Below the pieces are notes generated by a model. The model searched no databases. It had not been told where the DNA came from and worked only from the letters and a program-made list of their open reading frames with translations. The translations under genes were made by a program, and so were the position numbers. A DNA stretch of 64,000 nt, taken from NCBI GenBank assembly GCA_037045185.1, contig JBAOHQ010000014.1, positions 1-64,000 of the forward strand, given 5' to 3'. Source of the DNA: JAKOUY01 sp037045185. Its GTDB lineage: Bacteria; Actinomycetota; Acidimicrobiia; Acidimicrobiales; Ilumatobacteraceae. This document shows positions 41,981 to 51,030 of the stretch, one piece after another; positions within the stretch are counted from its first letter, which is position 1, and each line of letters opens with the position of its first letter.

Positions 41981-43597
41981 TCAGGCCAGGGACACCAGGT
42001 CCAGCCAGTCGTCGCTGAAGTAGTCCACCTGCCCGTCGGGCATGAGCAACACCTTGGTGGGCTCGAGCTGCTCGACGAACTCGGTGTCGTGGCTGACGAA
42101 GATGATCGAGCCGCGCCAGGCGCTCAGCGCGTCGGCCACCGCCTCGCGGCTCGGCGGGTCGAGGTTGTTGGTCGGCTCGTCCAGCAGCAGCAGGTTGTTG
42201 CGCCCCACCATCAGCATTGCCAGGGCCAGTTTGGTCTTCTCCCCGCCCGACAGCGTGCCGCTCGGCTGGTACACCTTCTCGCCGCTCAGCCCCATCATCC
42301 CCAGCAGGCCGCGCAGTTCGGTCTCGGTCAGGATTCGCCCGACGGGGATCTCGGCGCGAAGGTTCTCCAGCAGGCTGTCCTCGACGCGCAGGTTGTCGTG
42401 CTCCTGGGCGTAGTAGCCGAGGCTGACGTTGTGCCCGAGCGTGAAGTCACCGAGCGAGGCGTCCGTGGCCCCGGCCAGGATGCGCAGCAGGCTGGTCTTG
42501 CCGGCGCCGTTCAAGCCGAGCACCAGCATCCGCTCACCGCGGCCCAGATCGAAACTGACGTCCTCGAATACCGCCGGTCCGCCGTAGGCCTTGGACAGCC
42601 TCTCGGCGGTGATCACCGTCGTCCCCGCGGGTGGCGGGTCAGGGAACCGCACCCGCAGCGCCCGGTCGCCCGGGCCGACGTGCACCCGCTTGGCCTCCAG
42701 CCGGGCGATCTGCTTCTCCTTGCTGTGGGCCATCGACGCCTTGGTGGCCTTGGCCCCGAAGCGGTCGACGATGGCCTGCAGCCGGGCGATCTCCTTGGTC
42801 TGCAGCGCTGCCTGGCGCGCCTGGCGCTCCTCGTCCAGCGCTCGGGCCGTCTTGTACTGGGTGTACGTGCCGCGGTACTCGACCAGTGTGCCGACGGCGT
42901 CCTCCGCCGGGCGGTCGAGGTGCAGGACGCGGGTGATCGCCTCGTCGAGCAGTTCGAGGTCGTGGCTGATCACCAACATCGCCCCGCGGTAGGCGCGCAT
43001 GAACCCGAGCAACCACGTCTTGGCGTCGATGTCGAGGTGGTTGGTGGGTTCGTCGAGGAGCAGCACGTCGCTGCCGGCGAACAGGATCCTGGCCAGCTCC
43101 ACCCGGCGGCGCTCCCCACCGCTGAGCACGCTGATCGGCAGCTCCAGGCGTGAGGCGCCGAGCCCCAGCCCGGCGGCGATGCTGCGCGCCTCGCTGTCGG
43201 CGGCGTACCCTCCGGACGCCTCGAACTCCTCGTGGGCCCTGCTGAACCGGGCGACGGCCCGCTCGGACGGGTCGGATTCCATGGCCTGATGAAGGCGCTC
43301 GATGCGTTCCAGCTTGGCGTCGATGTGCCGCCCTGACAGCACGTGGGTGACGGCCGGGCGGTGCTCGATCGCCTGGTCGATGCGCGGGTCCTGGGGGAGG
43401 TACCCGAACCCGCCCTTGCGCACGACCGTGCCGCCCGCCGGCTCACTGGCCCCTCCGAGGACCTTGAACAGCGTGGTCTTGCCGGCGCCGTTGCGCCCGA
43501 CGAGGCCCACCTTGTCCTTGGGCATGACGGTGAACGACGCCCGGTCGACCAGCAACCGGCCGCCCACCTCGACCGACAGCGTCTGGACCTGGAGCAC
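41981..43597 (-). CDS. ABC-F family ATP-binding protein
   Basis: Cytoplasmic protein of about 538 aa with two ABC ATPase domains and no membrane part. First domain: LVGRNGAGKTTLFKVLGG, signature VLSGGERRRVELARIL, Walker B LLLDEPTNHLDIDA. Second domain: LGLNGAGKTSLLRILAG, signature TLSGGEKTKLALAML, LLLDEPTNNLDPPS. A charged helical linker lies between them (YTQYKTARALDEERQARQ). ABC-F proteins bind the ribosomal E site in translation control or antibiotic protection. The start is taken at GTG 43597 (VLQVQTLSVEVGGRLL); an ATG at 43651 would extend by 18 residues. Divergent from the DUF2752 gene. Confidence 0.92.
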   Translation of the reverse strand: MLQVQTLSVEVGGRLLVDRASFTVMPKDKVGLVGRNGAGKTTLFKVLGGASEPAGGTVVRKGGFGYLPQDPRIDQAIEHRPAVTHVLSGRHIDAKLERIERLHQAMESDPSERAVARFSRAHEEFEASGGYAADSEARSIAAGLGLGASRLELPISVLSGGERRRVELARILFAGSDVLLLDEPTNHLDIDAKTWLLGFMRAYRGAMLVISHDLELLDEAITRVLHLDRPAEDAVGTLVEYRGTYTQYKTARALDEERQARQAALQTKEIARLQAIVDRFGAKATKASMAHSKEKQIARLEAKRVHVGPGDRALRVRFPDPPPAGTTVITAERLSKAYGGPAVFEDVSFDLGRGERMLVLGLNGAGKTSLLRILAGATDASLGDFTLGHNVSLGYYAQEHDNLRVEDSLLENLRAEIPVGRILTETELRGLLGMMGLSGEKVYQPSGTLSGGEKTKLALAMLMVGRNNLLLLDEPTNNLDPPSREAVADALSAWRGSIIFVSHDTEFVEQLEPTKVLLMPDGQVDYFSDDWLDLVSLA

Positions 43598-43658
43598 GTT
43601 GATCAAGGGTGGCAGGCGATCGGGTTCGTTCCAACCGAATTCGCCTACCATCGCCCAC

Positions 43659-44100
43659 GTGGATGCGCCGACGACCACGGTTCCCGCACTGCGCAGATGC
43701 GCGGCCCCGCTGCTGGGCGGCGCGGCGCTGGGCGGCGCGGCGATGGCCGCGGTCGGTGGCGGGGCCCACGTCGTCCGGCCTGCCTACCGTGCCGTGCCTG
43801 TTCCACACCGTCACCGGGCTGTGGTGCCCGCTGTGCGGGTTGACCCGCGGGGTACGCCACGCGCTCCACGGCGACGTCGTGGCAGCGGTGTCGATGCACC
43901 CGCTCACCCCGGTGGTGATGCTGGGCGCTGTGGCGTGCTGGGTGGCCTGGTTCGCCGGCGCCGTGGGTGACCGCCCTGCGGGTGGCTACCCGGTGATCGG
44001 CTGGACGATGCGGGTGATTCGCCACCCGGCCACGTGGGTCCTTCTGACGGTCTTCACCGTGGTGCGCAACCTGCCGGGCATGGCCGCGCTGCGCCCGTGA
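43659..44100 (+). CDS. DUF2752 membrane protein (frameshifted)
   Basis: Small membrane protein of about 146 aa after correction. The DUF2752 signature FHTVTGLWCPLCGLTRGVRH has the paired Cys and is followed by ALHGDVVAAVSMHPLTPVVM and two hydrophobic segments. The N-terminal helix (LLGGAALGGAAMAAVGGGAH) is in a different frame from GTG 43659; the frame changes at about 43770-43785, consistent with one inserted base. A purely in-frame upstream extension would be Arg/Trp-rich and implausible. The role of the family is unknown. It starts 62 bp from the divergent ABC-F gene. Confidence 0.72.
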
Positions 44101-44109
44101 CCCACCCGG

Positions 44110-45219
44110 CTACGAGCCGGGCGACGAACTGGTCGTGGGCTCTGCCGTGGTGCTGGGCGCGGCCGTCGTGGTGGTCTTGCGCGGCCGGCTGGTGGAGGTC
44201 CGCCGCCGCTTGGTGGTCTGGACCACCGGCGGCCGGGTGGCCTGGGTGACCTTGGTGCTGGACGGCGGGCGGGTCCCGGTCCCGCGCACCGGCCCGGCGG
44301 AGTCGTCGGTGTAGGCCGAGGCCCGGCAGGCCCCGAAGGCGGCCGGCCCGCTGTCGTAGGTGGCCCGAACGGTCTTGGGGGTGGCAGGGGTGGAACCGTC
44401 GACGGCGACCGGTTGGGGCGCGGGGCCGAGCAGCTGGGCCGCCTGGGCGGCGTAGGCCACGCGACCAGGGTCGGTCAGGTGCAAGCCGTCCCCGCCGATG
44501 TAGTCGTCATTGAACGTGGACACCGCTGCCCAGTCCATCACCGACACCACGGTTGGCCGGGCTCTGGCGATGGCCTCGATGATGGTGTTGACCTCGTCGC
44601 GGTTCGCCTCGAACGGCGTCACCGTGACCAGCACGACGTGAGCCGGGGCGACCGAATCGATCAGCGCCTCGAGGCGGGTGCGGAACTCCAGGGGGTCACC
44701 GCGGTAGTTGCTGCCGAACCCGATGACCACCACGTCCCACGGGCCGGCGGGGCGCGGCGGGGTGGTGAGCTTCTTCACGACGTCTGCGCCGAAGGTGACG
44801 AACCGGCCGGACTCGGCCTCGACCTCGACATCCCAGCCGAGTGGCACCAGCGCCTTGCACAGGTCGTCGGTGTACCGGCTGGACACGGAGGCCAGGATCG
44901 AGTCCCCCAGCGCCAGCAGCCGGTTGCCACGGGCGACCTCACCGACCAGGACGGCGGGGGTGGTGCCAGGGACACTGTGCACCGAGGCGCTGCGGGTCAC
45001 CGAGCCGTCGGCGTCGGTCCCGGGGGCGTCGAGCGTCCCTGGCGGGTTCGTCGGCGGAGGAATACTGGGATCGGACACCGCCGGCGGGTTGGAGATCGCC
45101 GGCATCGGTCCGGCGCCCACCAGGGTGGGACGGCGAGCCGTGGTGTCCATCGCGGCGGTGTCGGCGCAGGCAACCAGGGCCGACACCACCGCGAGGCACC
45201 ACACGCTTCTAGCCAGCAT
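44110..45219 (-). CDS. SGNH-hydrolase lipoprotein
   Basis: Secreted, lipid-anchored hydrolase of 369 aa. The lipobox is in VVSALVACADT (Cys 18). A Pro/Thr-rich spacer follows, then the SGNH domain: block I LLALGDSILASVSSRY near residue 100, block III VVVIGFGSNYRG near residue 163, and block V GGDGLHLTDPGRVAYA near residue 245 (Asp and His of the triad). A Thr/Lys/Arg-rich low-complexity tail of about 50 residues closes the protein. It deacetylates or de-esterifies a cell-surface substrate. Its start codon lies in an inverted repeat CATCTGAC-N11-GTCAGATG (45217-45243). Ends 10 bp from the convergent DUF2752 gene. Confidence 0.85.
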   Translation of the reverse strand: MLARSVWCLAVVSALVACADTAAMDTTARRPTLVGAGPMPAISNPPAVSDPSIPPPTNPPGTLDAPGTDADGSVTRSASVHSVPGTTPAVLVGEVARGNRLLALGDSILASVSSRYTDDLCKALVPLGWDVEVEAESGRFVTFGADVVKKLTTPPRPAGPWDVVVIGFGSNYRGDPLEFRTRLEALIDSVAPAHVVLVTVTPFEANRDEVNTIIEAIARARPTVVSVMDWAAVSTFNDDYIGGDGLHLTDPGRVAYAAQAAQLLGPAPQPVAVDGSTPATPKTVRATYDSGPAAFGACRASAYTDDSAGPVRGTGTRPPSSTKVTQATRPPVVQTTKRRRTSTSRPRKTTTTAAPSTTAEPTTSSSPGS

Positions 45220-45243
45220 CTGACGAGTAGATCAAGTCAGATG
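45217..45243. promoter_or_regulatory. Inverted repeat at the SGNH start/mscL end
   Basis: Perfect 8-bp arms CATCTGAC/GTCAGATG around 11 bases, 13 bp after the mscL stop and covering the SGNH start codon. It may be a weak mscL terminator hairpin or an operator. Its TCTGAC/GTCAGA arms resemble the operators at 53384 and 60756, but the spacing differs (11 against 5). Confidence 0.45.
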
Positions 45244-45255
45244 GGCAAACGCAAC

Positions 45256-45666
45256 TCAGCCCCGAGCGCGCAGCGAGTCACGGATCTCGGTGAGCAGATC
45301 CACCTCGGACGGGCCGGCGTCGGCAGCCTTGGGCTTCCTCATCTTGTTGTACGCCTTGATCAGCATGAACAGCACCAACCCGACGATGAGCAGGTTGATC
45401 AGGGTGGTGATGAAGGCGCCGATCTCCAGGTACGTCCCGTTCACTTCCTTGCCGTCAGCGGTGGTCTGCACCTTGTCGCTGATCTTCCAGCGGATGTCGT
45501 CGAAGGTCGGCTTGCCGACGATGGCGGCAACGAGGTTCATCACGATGCCATCGGTGAAGGCCTTGATGACCAGGCCGATGGCCGTGGCCAGGATCAAGCC
45601 GACGGCGATCTCGACCATGTTGCCGGTGGCGATAAAGTCTTTGAACTCGGAGAGGAACTTCTTCAT
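45256..45666 (-). CDS. mscL: Large-conductance mechanosensitive channel
   Basis: MscL of 136 aa. The N-terminal amphipathic helix is MKKFLSEFKDFIATGN. TM1 is VEIAVGLILATAIGLVIKAF with the pore-lining pattern, and TM2 is ITTLINLLIVGLVLFMLIKA. A short periplasmic loop holds FDDIRWKISDKVQ, and the C-terminal helical bundle has EVDLLTEIRDSLRARG. It opens under membrane tension as an emergency osmotic valve. AGGAGG precedes the ATG. It lies between the MFS exporter and the SGNH gene on the same strand, with gaps of about 36 bp on each side. Confidence 0.97.
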   Translation of the reverse strand: MKKFLSEFKDFIATGNMVEIAVGLILATAIGLVIKAFTDGIVMNLVAAIVGKPTFDDIRWKISDKVQTTADGKEVNGTYLEIGAFITTLINLLIVGLVLFMLIKAYNKMRKPKAADAGPSEVDLLTEIRDSLRARG

Positions 45667-45702
45667 AGGGGTGAGCCTCCTGCTCGGTGGTGGGAACCCA
45701 AT

Positions 45703-47019
45703 TCAAGCATCGGTGTTTCCACGAGTCGTGGATACCGCCGCCCGGTCGAGGTCCTCGTAGCGGTTCAGCCGGCGAAGCACCGGGAAGCAGGCCGCCCACA
45801 CGCCGACCACACCGATGGTGGCAAGTCCCCCACCGACCACGGCGGTGGGCACACCGAAGGCCTGGGCGGCGATGCCACTCTCGAAGGCCCCGAGCTCGTT
45901 GGAGGCGCCGATGAAGACCGCCTCGACCGCGAGGACCCGACCGCGTTTGTCGTCCGGCGTCACCAGCGGGACCAGCGTCCCGCGCACGACGACGCTGATC
46001 ATGTCGGCGGCGGACAGCACCAGCAGGGCGATGAAGGCCACGACGTAGCTGCGGGTCAGCCCCAGCACCACGGTTGCCCCGCCGAAGACGGCCACGGCCG
46101 CCAGCAGGGTGCTGCCGACACGCCGGCGCATCGGGCGCGAGGCGAGCACGACGCCCATGGCCGCGGCGCCGATGCCGGGCGCGGCGCGCAGCCAGCCGTA
46201 GGCGACGTTGCCCACGTGCAACCGGTCCTCGGCAATGGCCGGCAGCAGGGCAACCGCCCCGCCGAAGAGCACGGCGAACAGGTCCAGCGAGATCGCCGCA
46301 AGGAGCATGGGCGTGCGGCGGATGAAGCGCAGCCCCTCCACCGCGGTGTGCAACGTGGGCCGCTGTACCGGCTCGGTCCGCTCGAAGCTGGGGTGCAGGC
46401 GGACCCTCGTGAGCCACAGCGCGCCGAGGACGAACAGCACGGCCGCGGCGCCGAAGGCCACCGCTGGGCGGATGGCGAGGAGCATCCCGGAGATGGCCGG
46501 GCCGAAGATGCTGGCGCTGGTCCAGGCCACCGACGACAGGGTGATCGCCTTGGGGACGCCGTTCGGCGGCGCCACCATCGGTGGCATGGCCCGCATCGCC
46601 GGACCGCTGAAGGCCCGGAAGGCGCCGAACAGCCCGGCCAGCACGAAGTACGGCCACACCCTGGTGGGCTCGGAGGAGACGTACCACACGAGCACCAGGG
46701 CGCACACCACCTCGCCACCAACGGCGACCAGGGCGACGAGCTTGCGGTTGACGTGGTCGGCCACCCACCCGGTGACCAGCACCAGCGCCATCGCCGGGAC
46801 GAACTCGGCCAGGCCGATCCAGGCGATGTCGACCTCTCGCCCCGACGTGTCGAACACCTGCTTGCCCAGGGCCGCCCCCTGCAGGAAGAACGCCACCATG
46901 ATCAGGAACTGGGAGATCAGGAAGTTGCGCAACGGTGCGTGACGCCAGGCCTCGCCGGTGCTGACCTCGGCGGTGGGTACGCCGCCCGAGGCGTCGGTGG
47001 GGATCTGTGGGTCAGGCAC
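45703..47019 (-). CDS. MFS transporter, MFS_3 (EntS-like) group
   Basis: Major facilitator permease of 438 aa with about 12 hydrophobic helices. It starts at GTG 47019 (VPDPQIPTDASGGVP), followed by RNFLISQFLIMVAFFLQGAA. The loop 2-3 motif is GWVADHVNRKLVALVAVGGE and the second-half repeat has RPMRRRVGSTLLAAVAVFGG. ARSM-type motifs of the MFS_3/EntS group are present (GLFGAFRAFSGPAMRAMPPM). Likely an exporter of a small molecule; the substrate is unknown. It is divergent from the amidase with a 39-bp gap. The C-terminus ends in a short charged tail. Confidence 0.88.
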   Translation of the reverse strand: MPDPQIPTDASGGVPTAEVSTGEAWRHAPLRNFLISQFLIMVAFFLQGAALGKQVFDTSGREVDIAWIGLAEFVPAMALVLVTGWVADHVNRKLVALVAVGGEVVCALVLVWYVSSEPTRVWPYFVLAGLFGAFRAFSGPAMRAMPPMVAPPNGVPKAITLSSVAWTSASIFGPAISGMLLAIRPAVAFGAAAVLFVLGALWLTRVRLHPSFERTEPVQRPTLHTAVEGLRFIRRTPMLLAAISLDLFAVLFGGAVALLPAIAEDRLHVGNVAYGWLRAAPGIGAAAMGVVLASRPMRRRVGSTLLAAVAVFGGATVVLGLTRSYVVAFIALLVLSAADMISVVVRGTLVPLVTPDDKRGRVLAVEAVFIGASNELGAFESGIAAQAFGVPTAVVGGGLATIGVVGVWAACFPVLRRLNRYEDLDRAAVSTTRGNTDA

Positions 47020-47058
47020 GGCTGAGCGACCATACCGCCCCCGTGGTACAACCTGACG

Positions 47059-48504
47059 ATGACATCGCTGGCCGAGGAAACACGCTGGTTGGACGCCACA
47101 GCGCAGGCGCAACTGGTGCGGGGTGGGCAGGTCTCGCCCGCCGAGTTGGTGGAGGCCGCCATCGAGCGGATCGAGTCGGACGATCAGGCCGTCCACGCCG
47201 TCAACATGCGCTGGTTCGACCATGCTCGTGAGGTAGCCGCCGGCCCGCTGCCCGAGGGCCCCTTCCGCGGCGTCCCCTTCCTGTTGAAGGATCTGTGGGC
47301 GCACTACGCCGGCCAGACCCTCAGCAACGGCAACCAGGCGCTGGCCGCCGCAGCACCCGTGTCGGCGCAGGACACCGTGCTGGTGGCCCGGTTCCGGGCC
47401 GCCGGGCTGGTCACCCTCGGGCGCACGACGAGCCCCGAATTCGGCACGGTGCCAACGACCGAACCCACTGCGTGGGGCCCGACGCACAACCCGTGGGATC
47501 TCACCCGCACACCGGGTGGCTCCAGCGGTGGATCTGCCGCGGCCGTCGCTTGCGGAATGGTGCCCATCGCCCACGCCAGCGACGGCGGTGGCTCCATCCG
47601 GATCCCGGCCTCGGCGTGCGGGCTGGTGGGATTGAAGCCGTCCCAGGGGCGGATCTCGCTTGGTCCGTTCCGTGACGAGACGGCGCTCGGGGTGGAGCTG
47701 TGCGTCAGCCGCACCGTGCGGGACACCGCCGCCCTGCTGGACGCCGTCCACGGCCCGGGCGTTGGCGACACCGTGATCGCCCCGGCCCCCGCCCGGGCGT
47801 ACCTCGATGAGGTGCGCCTCGAGCCCGGCCGCCTGCGCATCGGCCTGCTGGATCACGTGCCGCGCGGCGGTGAGTTGCATCCCGAGTGCCGCGACGCAGC
47901 CGTGAACGCCGGGCAGTTGTTGGAGTCACTGGGACATCACGTGGAGGCCGGCTGTCCCGCGGCGCTGGCCGATGACAGCGCCGCCGCCAGCTTCGGGGCG
48001 CTGTGGGCCACCAACATGGCGATGGCCATCAGGCGGATCTCCGAGCAACTCGGCCGTGAGCTCGCCGACGACGAGGTCGAACTGATGAACCGCGTCCAGG
48101 CCGACGCGGCACGGGACACCTCCGGAGTCGACTACGCCGCGGCGTTGGCCGCGGCCACGGCGTTCCGACGGGCGGTGCAGCAGTGGTGGGCCGACGGCTG
48201 GGATCTGCTGCTCACCCCGACGCTGGCCGCACCGCCGCTGGCGCTGGGCGCCATGGCGAACAACCCGGAGCAGCCCTTCGCCCCGCTGGTGGTGGCCGGG
48301 CAGTTCGTGCCGTTCACCCCGCCATTCAACATGAGCGGCCAACCGGCCATCAGCCTGCCGTTGCACTGGTCGGCTGACGGGCTCCCGATCGGGGTGCAAC
48401 TCGTCGCCGCGTATGGTCGTGAGGACCTGCTGGTGCGCGTCGCCGGGCAGCTGGAGCGGGCCGCTCCGTGGGTTCACCGTCGCCCGCCGATGAACGGGAG
48501 ATGA
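47059..48504 (+). CDS. Amidase-signature family enzyme
   Basis: Amidase of 481 aa with the Ser-cisSer-Lys triad: Lys in PFLLKDLWAHYAGQ near residue 77, and the Gly/Ser-rich signature TPGGSSGGSAAAVACGMVP near residues 154-172, followed by ASDGGGSIRIPASACGLVGLKP. A C-terminal portion with PPFNMSGQPAISLPLHW is typical. Such enzymes hydrolyse amides, including short aliphatic and aryl amides; specificity cannot be told. It is not GatA, as no GatB/C genes are adjacent. It stands alone between the divergent MFS gene and a small membrane protein. Confidence 0.9.
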   Translation: MTSLAEETRWLDATAQAQLVRGGQVSPAELVEAAIERIESDDQAVHAVNMRWFDHAREVAAGPLPEGPFRGVPFLLKDLWAHYAGQTLSNGNQALAAAAPVSAQDTVLVARFRAAGLVTLGRTTSPEFGTVPTTEPTAWGPTHNPWDLTRTPGGSSGGSAAAVACGMVPIAHASDGGGSIRIPASACGLVGLKPSQGRISLGPFRDETALGVELCVSRTVRDTAALLDAVHGPGVGDTVIAPAPARAYLDEVRLEPGRLRIGLLDHVPRGGELHPECRDAAVNAGQLLESLGHHVEAGCPAALADDSAAASFGALWATNMAMAIRRISEQLGRELADDEVELMNRVQADAARDTSGVDYAAALAAATAFRRAVQQWWADGWDLLLTPTLAAPPLALGAMANNPEQPFAPLVVAGQFVPFTPPFNMSGQPAISLPLHWSADGLPIGVQLVAAYGREDLLVRVAGQLERAAPWVHRRPPMNGR

Positions 48505-48565
48505 CAGTTTCGCGACACTTCGCGACTTCCTGCATCTCATCGCCTCCAGGCGACGTCTTACGGGT

Positions 48566-48772
48566 ATGAAGACGGACATGTGGCACTCCACCCTGCGGCT
48601 CGGCCTGGTGCTCAGCGTCATCGTTGCCGGCGCCGCGGCGTTGCTGGTGGGCCACATCAGCGACCAGGCGCTGGTCGGCGGTTCGTTCCTGGTGGCCTCG
48701 GTGCTCGGCTGGGCCAACGTCCAACGCTTCTCCCAGCCGCGCCGGGCCGCCGTGCGCGTCACCCGCCGCTGA
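48566..48772 (+). CDS. Small two-helix membrane protein (68 aa)
   Basis: Protein of 68 aa with two hydrophobic segments (LGLVLSVIVAGAAALLVGHI and ALVGGSFLVASVLGWANV) and a basic tail QRFSQPRRAAVRVTRR. There is no known domain. Its composition (two clean helices with positive C-terminus) and its position after the amidase support a real gene, but no strong ribosome site is seen and its 3' end overlaps the convergent ligase by 14 bp. Upstream, 48505-48565 holds a TTCGCGAC direct repeat and a small hairpin CGCCTCCAGGCG. Confidence 0.6.
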   Translation: MKTDMWHSTLRLGLVLSVIVAGAAALLVGHISDQALVGGSFLVASVLGWANVQRFSQPRRAAVRVTRR

Positions 48773-50207
48773 CTGCCAGCAGGGCCAGCACCTCGTCACG
48801 GAGCGGCTTGCCGTTCGCTCCGCGAGGGATCCGCTGGGCGATGACGCAGCGCGCCGGCACCTTGTACCTCGCCAGCAACACCGCGCAGTGGGCGAGCACC
48901 TCGCCCGGCTGCACCGAACCCACCACGACCGCCGCCGGGACCTGACCGAGGCGGTCATCGTCCATTCCCACCACCACCACGTCGTCAACTCCGTCCAACG
49001 AGCGGATGGCCACCTCCACCTCCGCCGGTGACACGTTGCTGCCGCCGCGCACGATCAGCTCGGACCGGCGAGCCTGGACGGTGAGAAACCCGTCGCCGTC
49101 CAGTGAGCCGAGGTCACCGGTGTGCAACCGCCCTTCCGCCAGGGTTGCCGCGGTCAGCTCGGGCTCTCCCCAGTAGCCCAGCATCGTCCGGTAGGCGCCG
49201 GCCCACGGCCCGGCGGACCGGGACGTCACGGTGATCTCGCCCGCCACCCCGGGCGCAACCGGGGACCCGTCGTCGCCGAGGACCTCCACGGCGAGGTGAT
49301 CGACAGCGACGCCGGAGGTCCCCCGCCGGCGCGGCTGGCCGAGCGGTTCGCGGCACACGCTGGTGGGTCCCTCGGTCAGGCCGTAGCCACGCGTCAGGCG
49401 CGTCCCGAACCGGGTTCGGTAGGCGTCGAGCACCTCGTCGCCCACGGCAGATCCTCCGACGACGGGCGCGGTCAGCGAGCGCAGCGTCGTGGCGGTGATC
49501 CGCTCGTCAGCCACCCAGTCCACCACCGTCGGCAACGCCAGCGGCAAGGCGTTGACCGCGTAGCGCCGGACGTCCTCGGCGACGCGATCCGACGAGCGAT
49601 GGCCGATCATCAGGCAGCATCCGCCGGCCGCCAGGGCCGTGAGCGGCCCGAGGATCTGCATGTTCACGCTGGTCATCGGCAGGTACATCCCCGTGACAGC
49701 ACGCCCCTCGCCGCGGCGGGCTGCTGCCACGGCGGCAAGCACGACCCCGTACTGGCTGTGCATGACGCCCTTGGGCCGCCCGGACGAACCGCTGGTCGAG
49801 GAGATGACCGCCAGCCGCCCGGCTTCGGCGGGCGGCAGACCCGCGCCACGGTCGGCGCCACCCTCGTCGAACGCCGAGGTGTCGTCGACGACGGTGGCGA
49901 CGCCCACGTGGTCAAGGAGCGACTGCCGCTCGGCGGCGGCCAGGGCGCGCGGCACCCCCACCCACACCAATCCGGCGCGGATCACGGCCAGGAAGGCGAG
50001 GGCGGCGTCCACCCCGTTCGCCAGGGACACCCCGACCCGGTCACCCGGCGCCAATCCGCGGTCCAGGAGCGTGGTCGCCCACCGGCGGGTGAGCGGTTCG
50101 AGCCCGCCGTAGGTGACGACCGCCCGCGCGTCACGCAGCGCCGGCTGGTCGCCGCGCCGTGACTGGGCGCGCAGCAGGGAGTCGACGGTCAGGGACCCGG
50201 GGTTCAC
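48759..50207 (-). CDS. AMP-dependent acyl-CoA synthetase/ligase
   Basis: ANL-family ligase of 482 aa, starting at GTG 50207. It has ISSTSGSSGRPKGVMHSQYG near residue 140 (P-loop), TRGYGLTEGPTSVCREP near residue 270, LHTGDLGSLDGDGFL near residue 370, RRSELIVRGGSNVSPAEVE, and the C-terminal catalytic Lys in RIPRGANGKPLRDEV. It is shorter in the N-terminal part than FadD proteins. It activates a carboxylic acid as the acyl-AMP and CoA thioester; the substrate is unknown. Three bp downstream is the L,D-transpeptidase-like gene's stop on the same strand, so it may be read from that gene's promoter. Confidence 0.87.
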   Translation of the reverse strand: MNPGSLTVDSLLRAQSRRGDQPALRDARAVVTYGGLEPLTRRWATTLLDRGLAPGDRVGVSLANGVDAALAFLAVIRAGLVWVGVPRALAAAERQSLLDHVGVATVVDDTSAFDEGGADRGAGLPPAEAGRLAVISSTSGSSGRPKGVMHSQYGVVLAAVAAARRGEGRAVTGMYLPMTSVNMQILGPLTALAAGGCCLMIGHRSSDRVAEDVRRYAVNALPLALPTVVDWVADERITATTLRSLTAPVVGGSAVGDEVLDAYRTRFGTRLTRGYGLTEGPTSVCREPLGQPRRRGTSGVAVDHLAVEVLGDDGSPVAPGVAGEITVTSRSAGPWAGAYRTMLGYWGEPELTAATLAEGRLHTGDLGSLDGDGFLTVQARRSELIVRGGSNVSPAEVEVAIRSLDGVDDVVVVGMDDDRLGQVPAAVVVGSVQPGEVLAHCAVLLARYKVPARCVIAQRIPRGANGKPLRDEVLALLAVSGG

Positions 50208-50210
50208 TGG

Positions 50211-50963
50211 CTAGCGGATGACGAACCAGGCCTGGCCGGGCACCAGGGCGCGCAACACGGCGGCGAGATTCGTGGCCGACAGCGAGACGCAGCCGGAGGT
50301 GGCCTTCGTGGCCCCGCTACTGGTGTAGGAGAACCGGTGGAGGAAGATCGCCGCAGCGAGTGGAGGCTCGCCCGGGTCGTCACCGCTGCGGTCCGGCCCG
50401 ACGTTGGCGCCGATCAGCGCCGCCTGCGAATAGGCCCCGGTGATCCGCGGCAGATACTCGTCGTCGCCCGTGCAGCTCGAACTGGGCCGGGTGACCAGGG
50501 TGTTGTACTCGGGCACGTGAGGCGTGGCCACCCAGCAGTCACCGGTGCGCACCTGGCGCCACGATCCCTTGACGCCCGGATTGGCCCCGTTCCCGAAGAA
50601 CTGGAACGACGTGCCGTCGGGCGCCTTCATCGTGGCCAGCGGGAAGATGCCGCCGGGGGTGGTGCCGTCACCGGAGCGCCGCTGGGCCAGCGGGCGCACA
50701 CCGTTGCGCCCGACACGCCCCGGCATGCCCGCTCGAGCGCAGGTCCACTTCCCGTTCTTGACGACGAGCAACTTCACCGTCGCGTAGGAGCCCGACGCTG
50801 TCACCACCACCACCTGGCGGGCGGCGCTGGGGGTGCCGCTGGGTGGGAGGCACCACAGCGCCTCGGTGGGGGCCGCCGACGCACCGACGGTGGCCACACA
50901 GGCGGCGACAACAGCGGTGACGGCGGCGAGCGCCGTCCGCACGGATCCGGGACGGTTCGCCAT
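50211..50963 (-). CDS. L,D-transpeptidase (YkuD-like) secreted protein
   Basis: Secreted protein of 250 aa. An N-terminal signal peptide (TALAAVTAVVAACVATVGASA) is followed by a YkuD-type catalytic domain: GRVGRNGVRPLAQRRSGDGT with PGGIFPLATM, HVPEYNTLVTRP, then FLHRFSYTSSGATKATSGCVSLS, where His and Cys in a HxxxxxxxxxxxxxxSGCVS arrangement form the active site near residues 210-228. These enzymes make 3-3 peptidoglycan cross-links or attach proteins. ATG 50963 is the start. It ends 3 bp before the acyl-CoA ligase begins. Confidence 0.82.
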   Translation of the reverse strand: MANRPGSVRTALAAVTAVVAACVATVGASAAPTEALWCLPPSGTPSAARQVVVVTASGSYATVKLLVVKNGKWTCARAGMPGRVGRNGVRPLAQRRSGDGTTPGGIFPLATMKAPDGTSFQFFGNGANPGVKGSWRQVRTGDCWVATPHVPEYNTLVTRPSSSCTGDDEYLPRITGAYSQAALIGANVGPDRSGDDPGEPPLAAAIFLHRFSYTSSGATKATSGCVSLSATNLAAVLRALVPGQAWFVIR

Positions 50964-51030
50964 CTCCCCAGTATGCCGCCCGGTGGACTGCCAAGCCAGA
51001 CCGTCTTGCCAGACCCTAGGGTGTGCCCCG

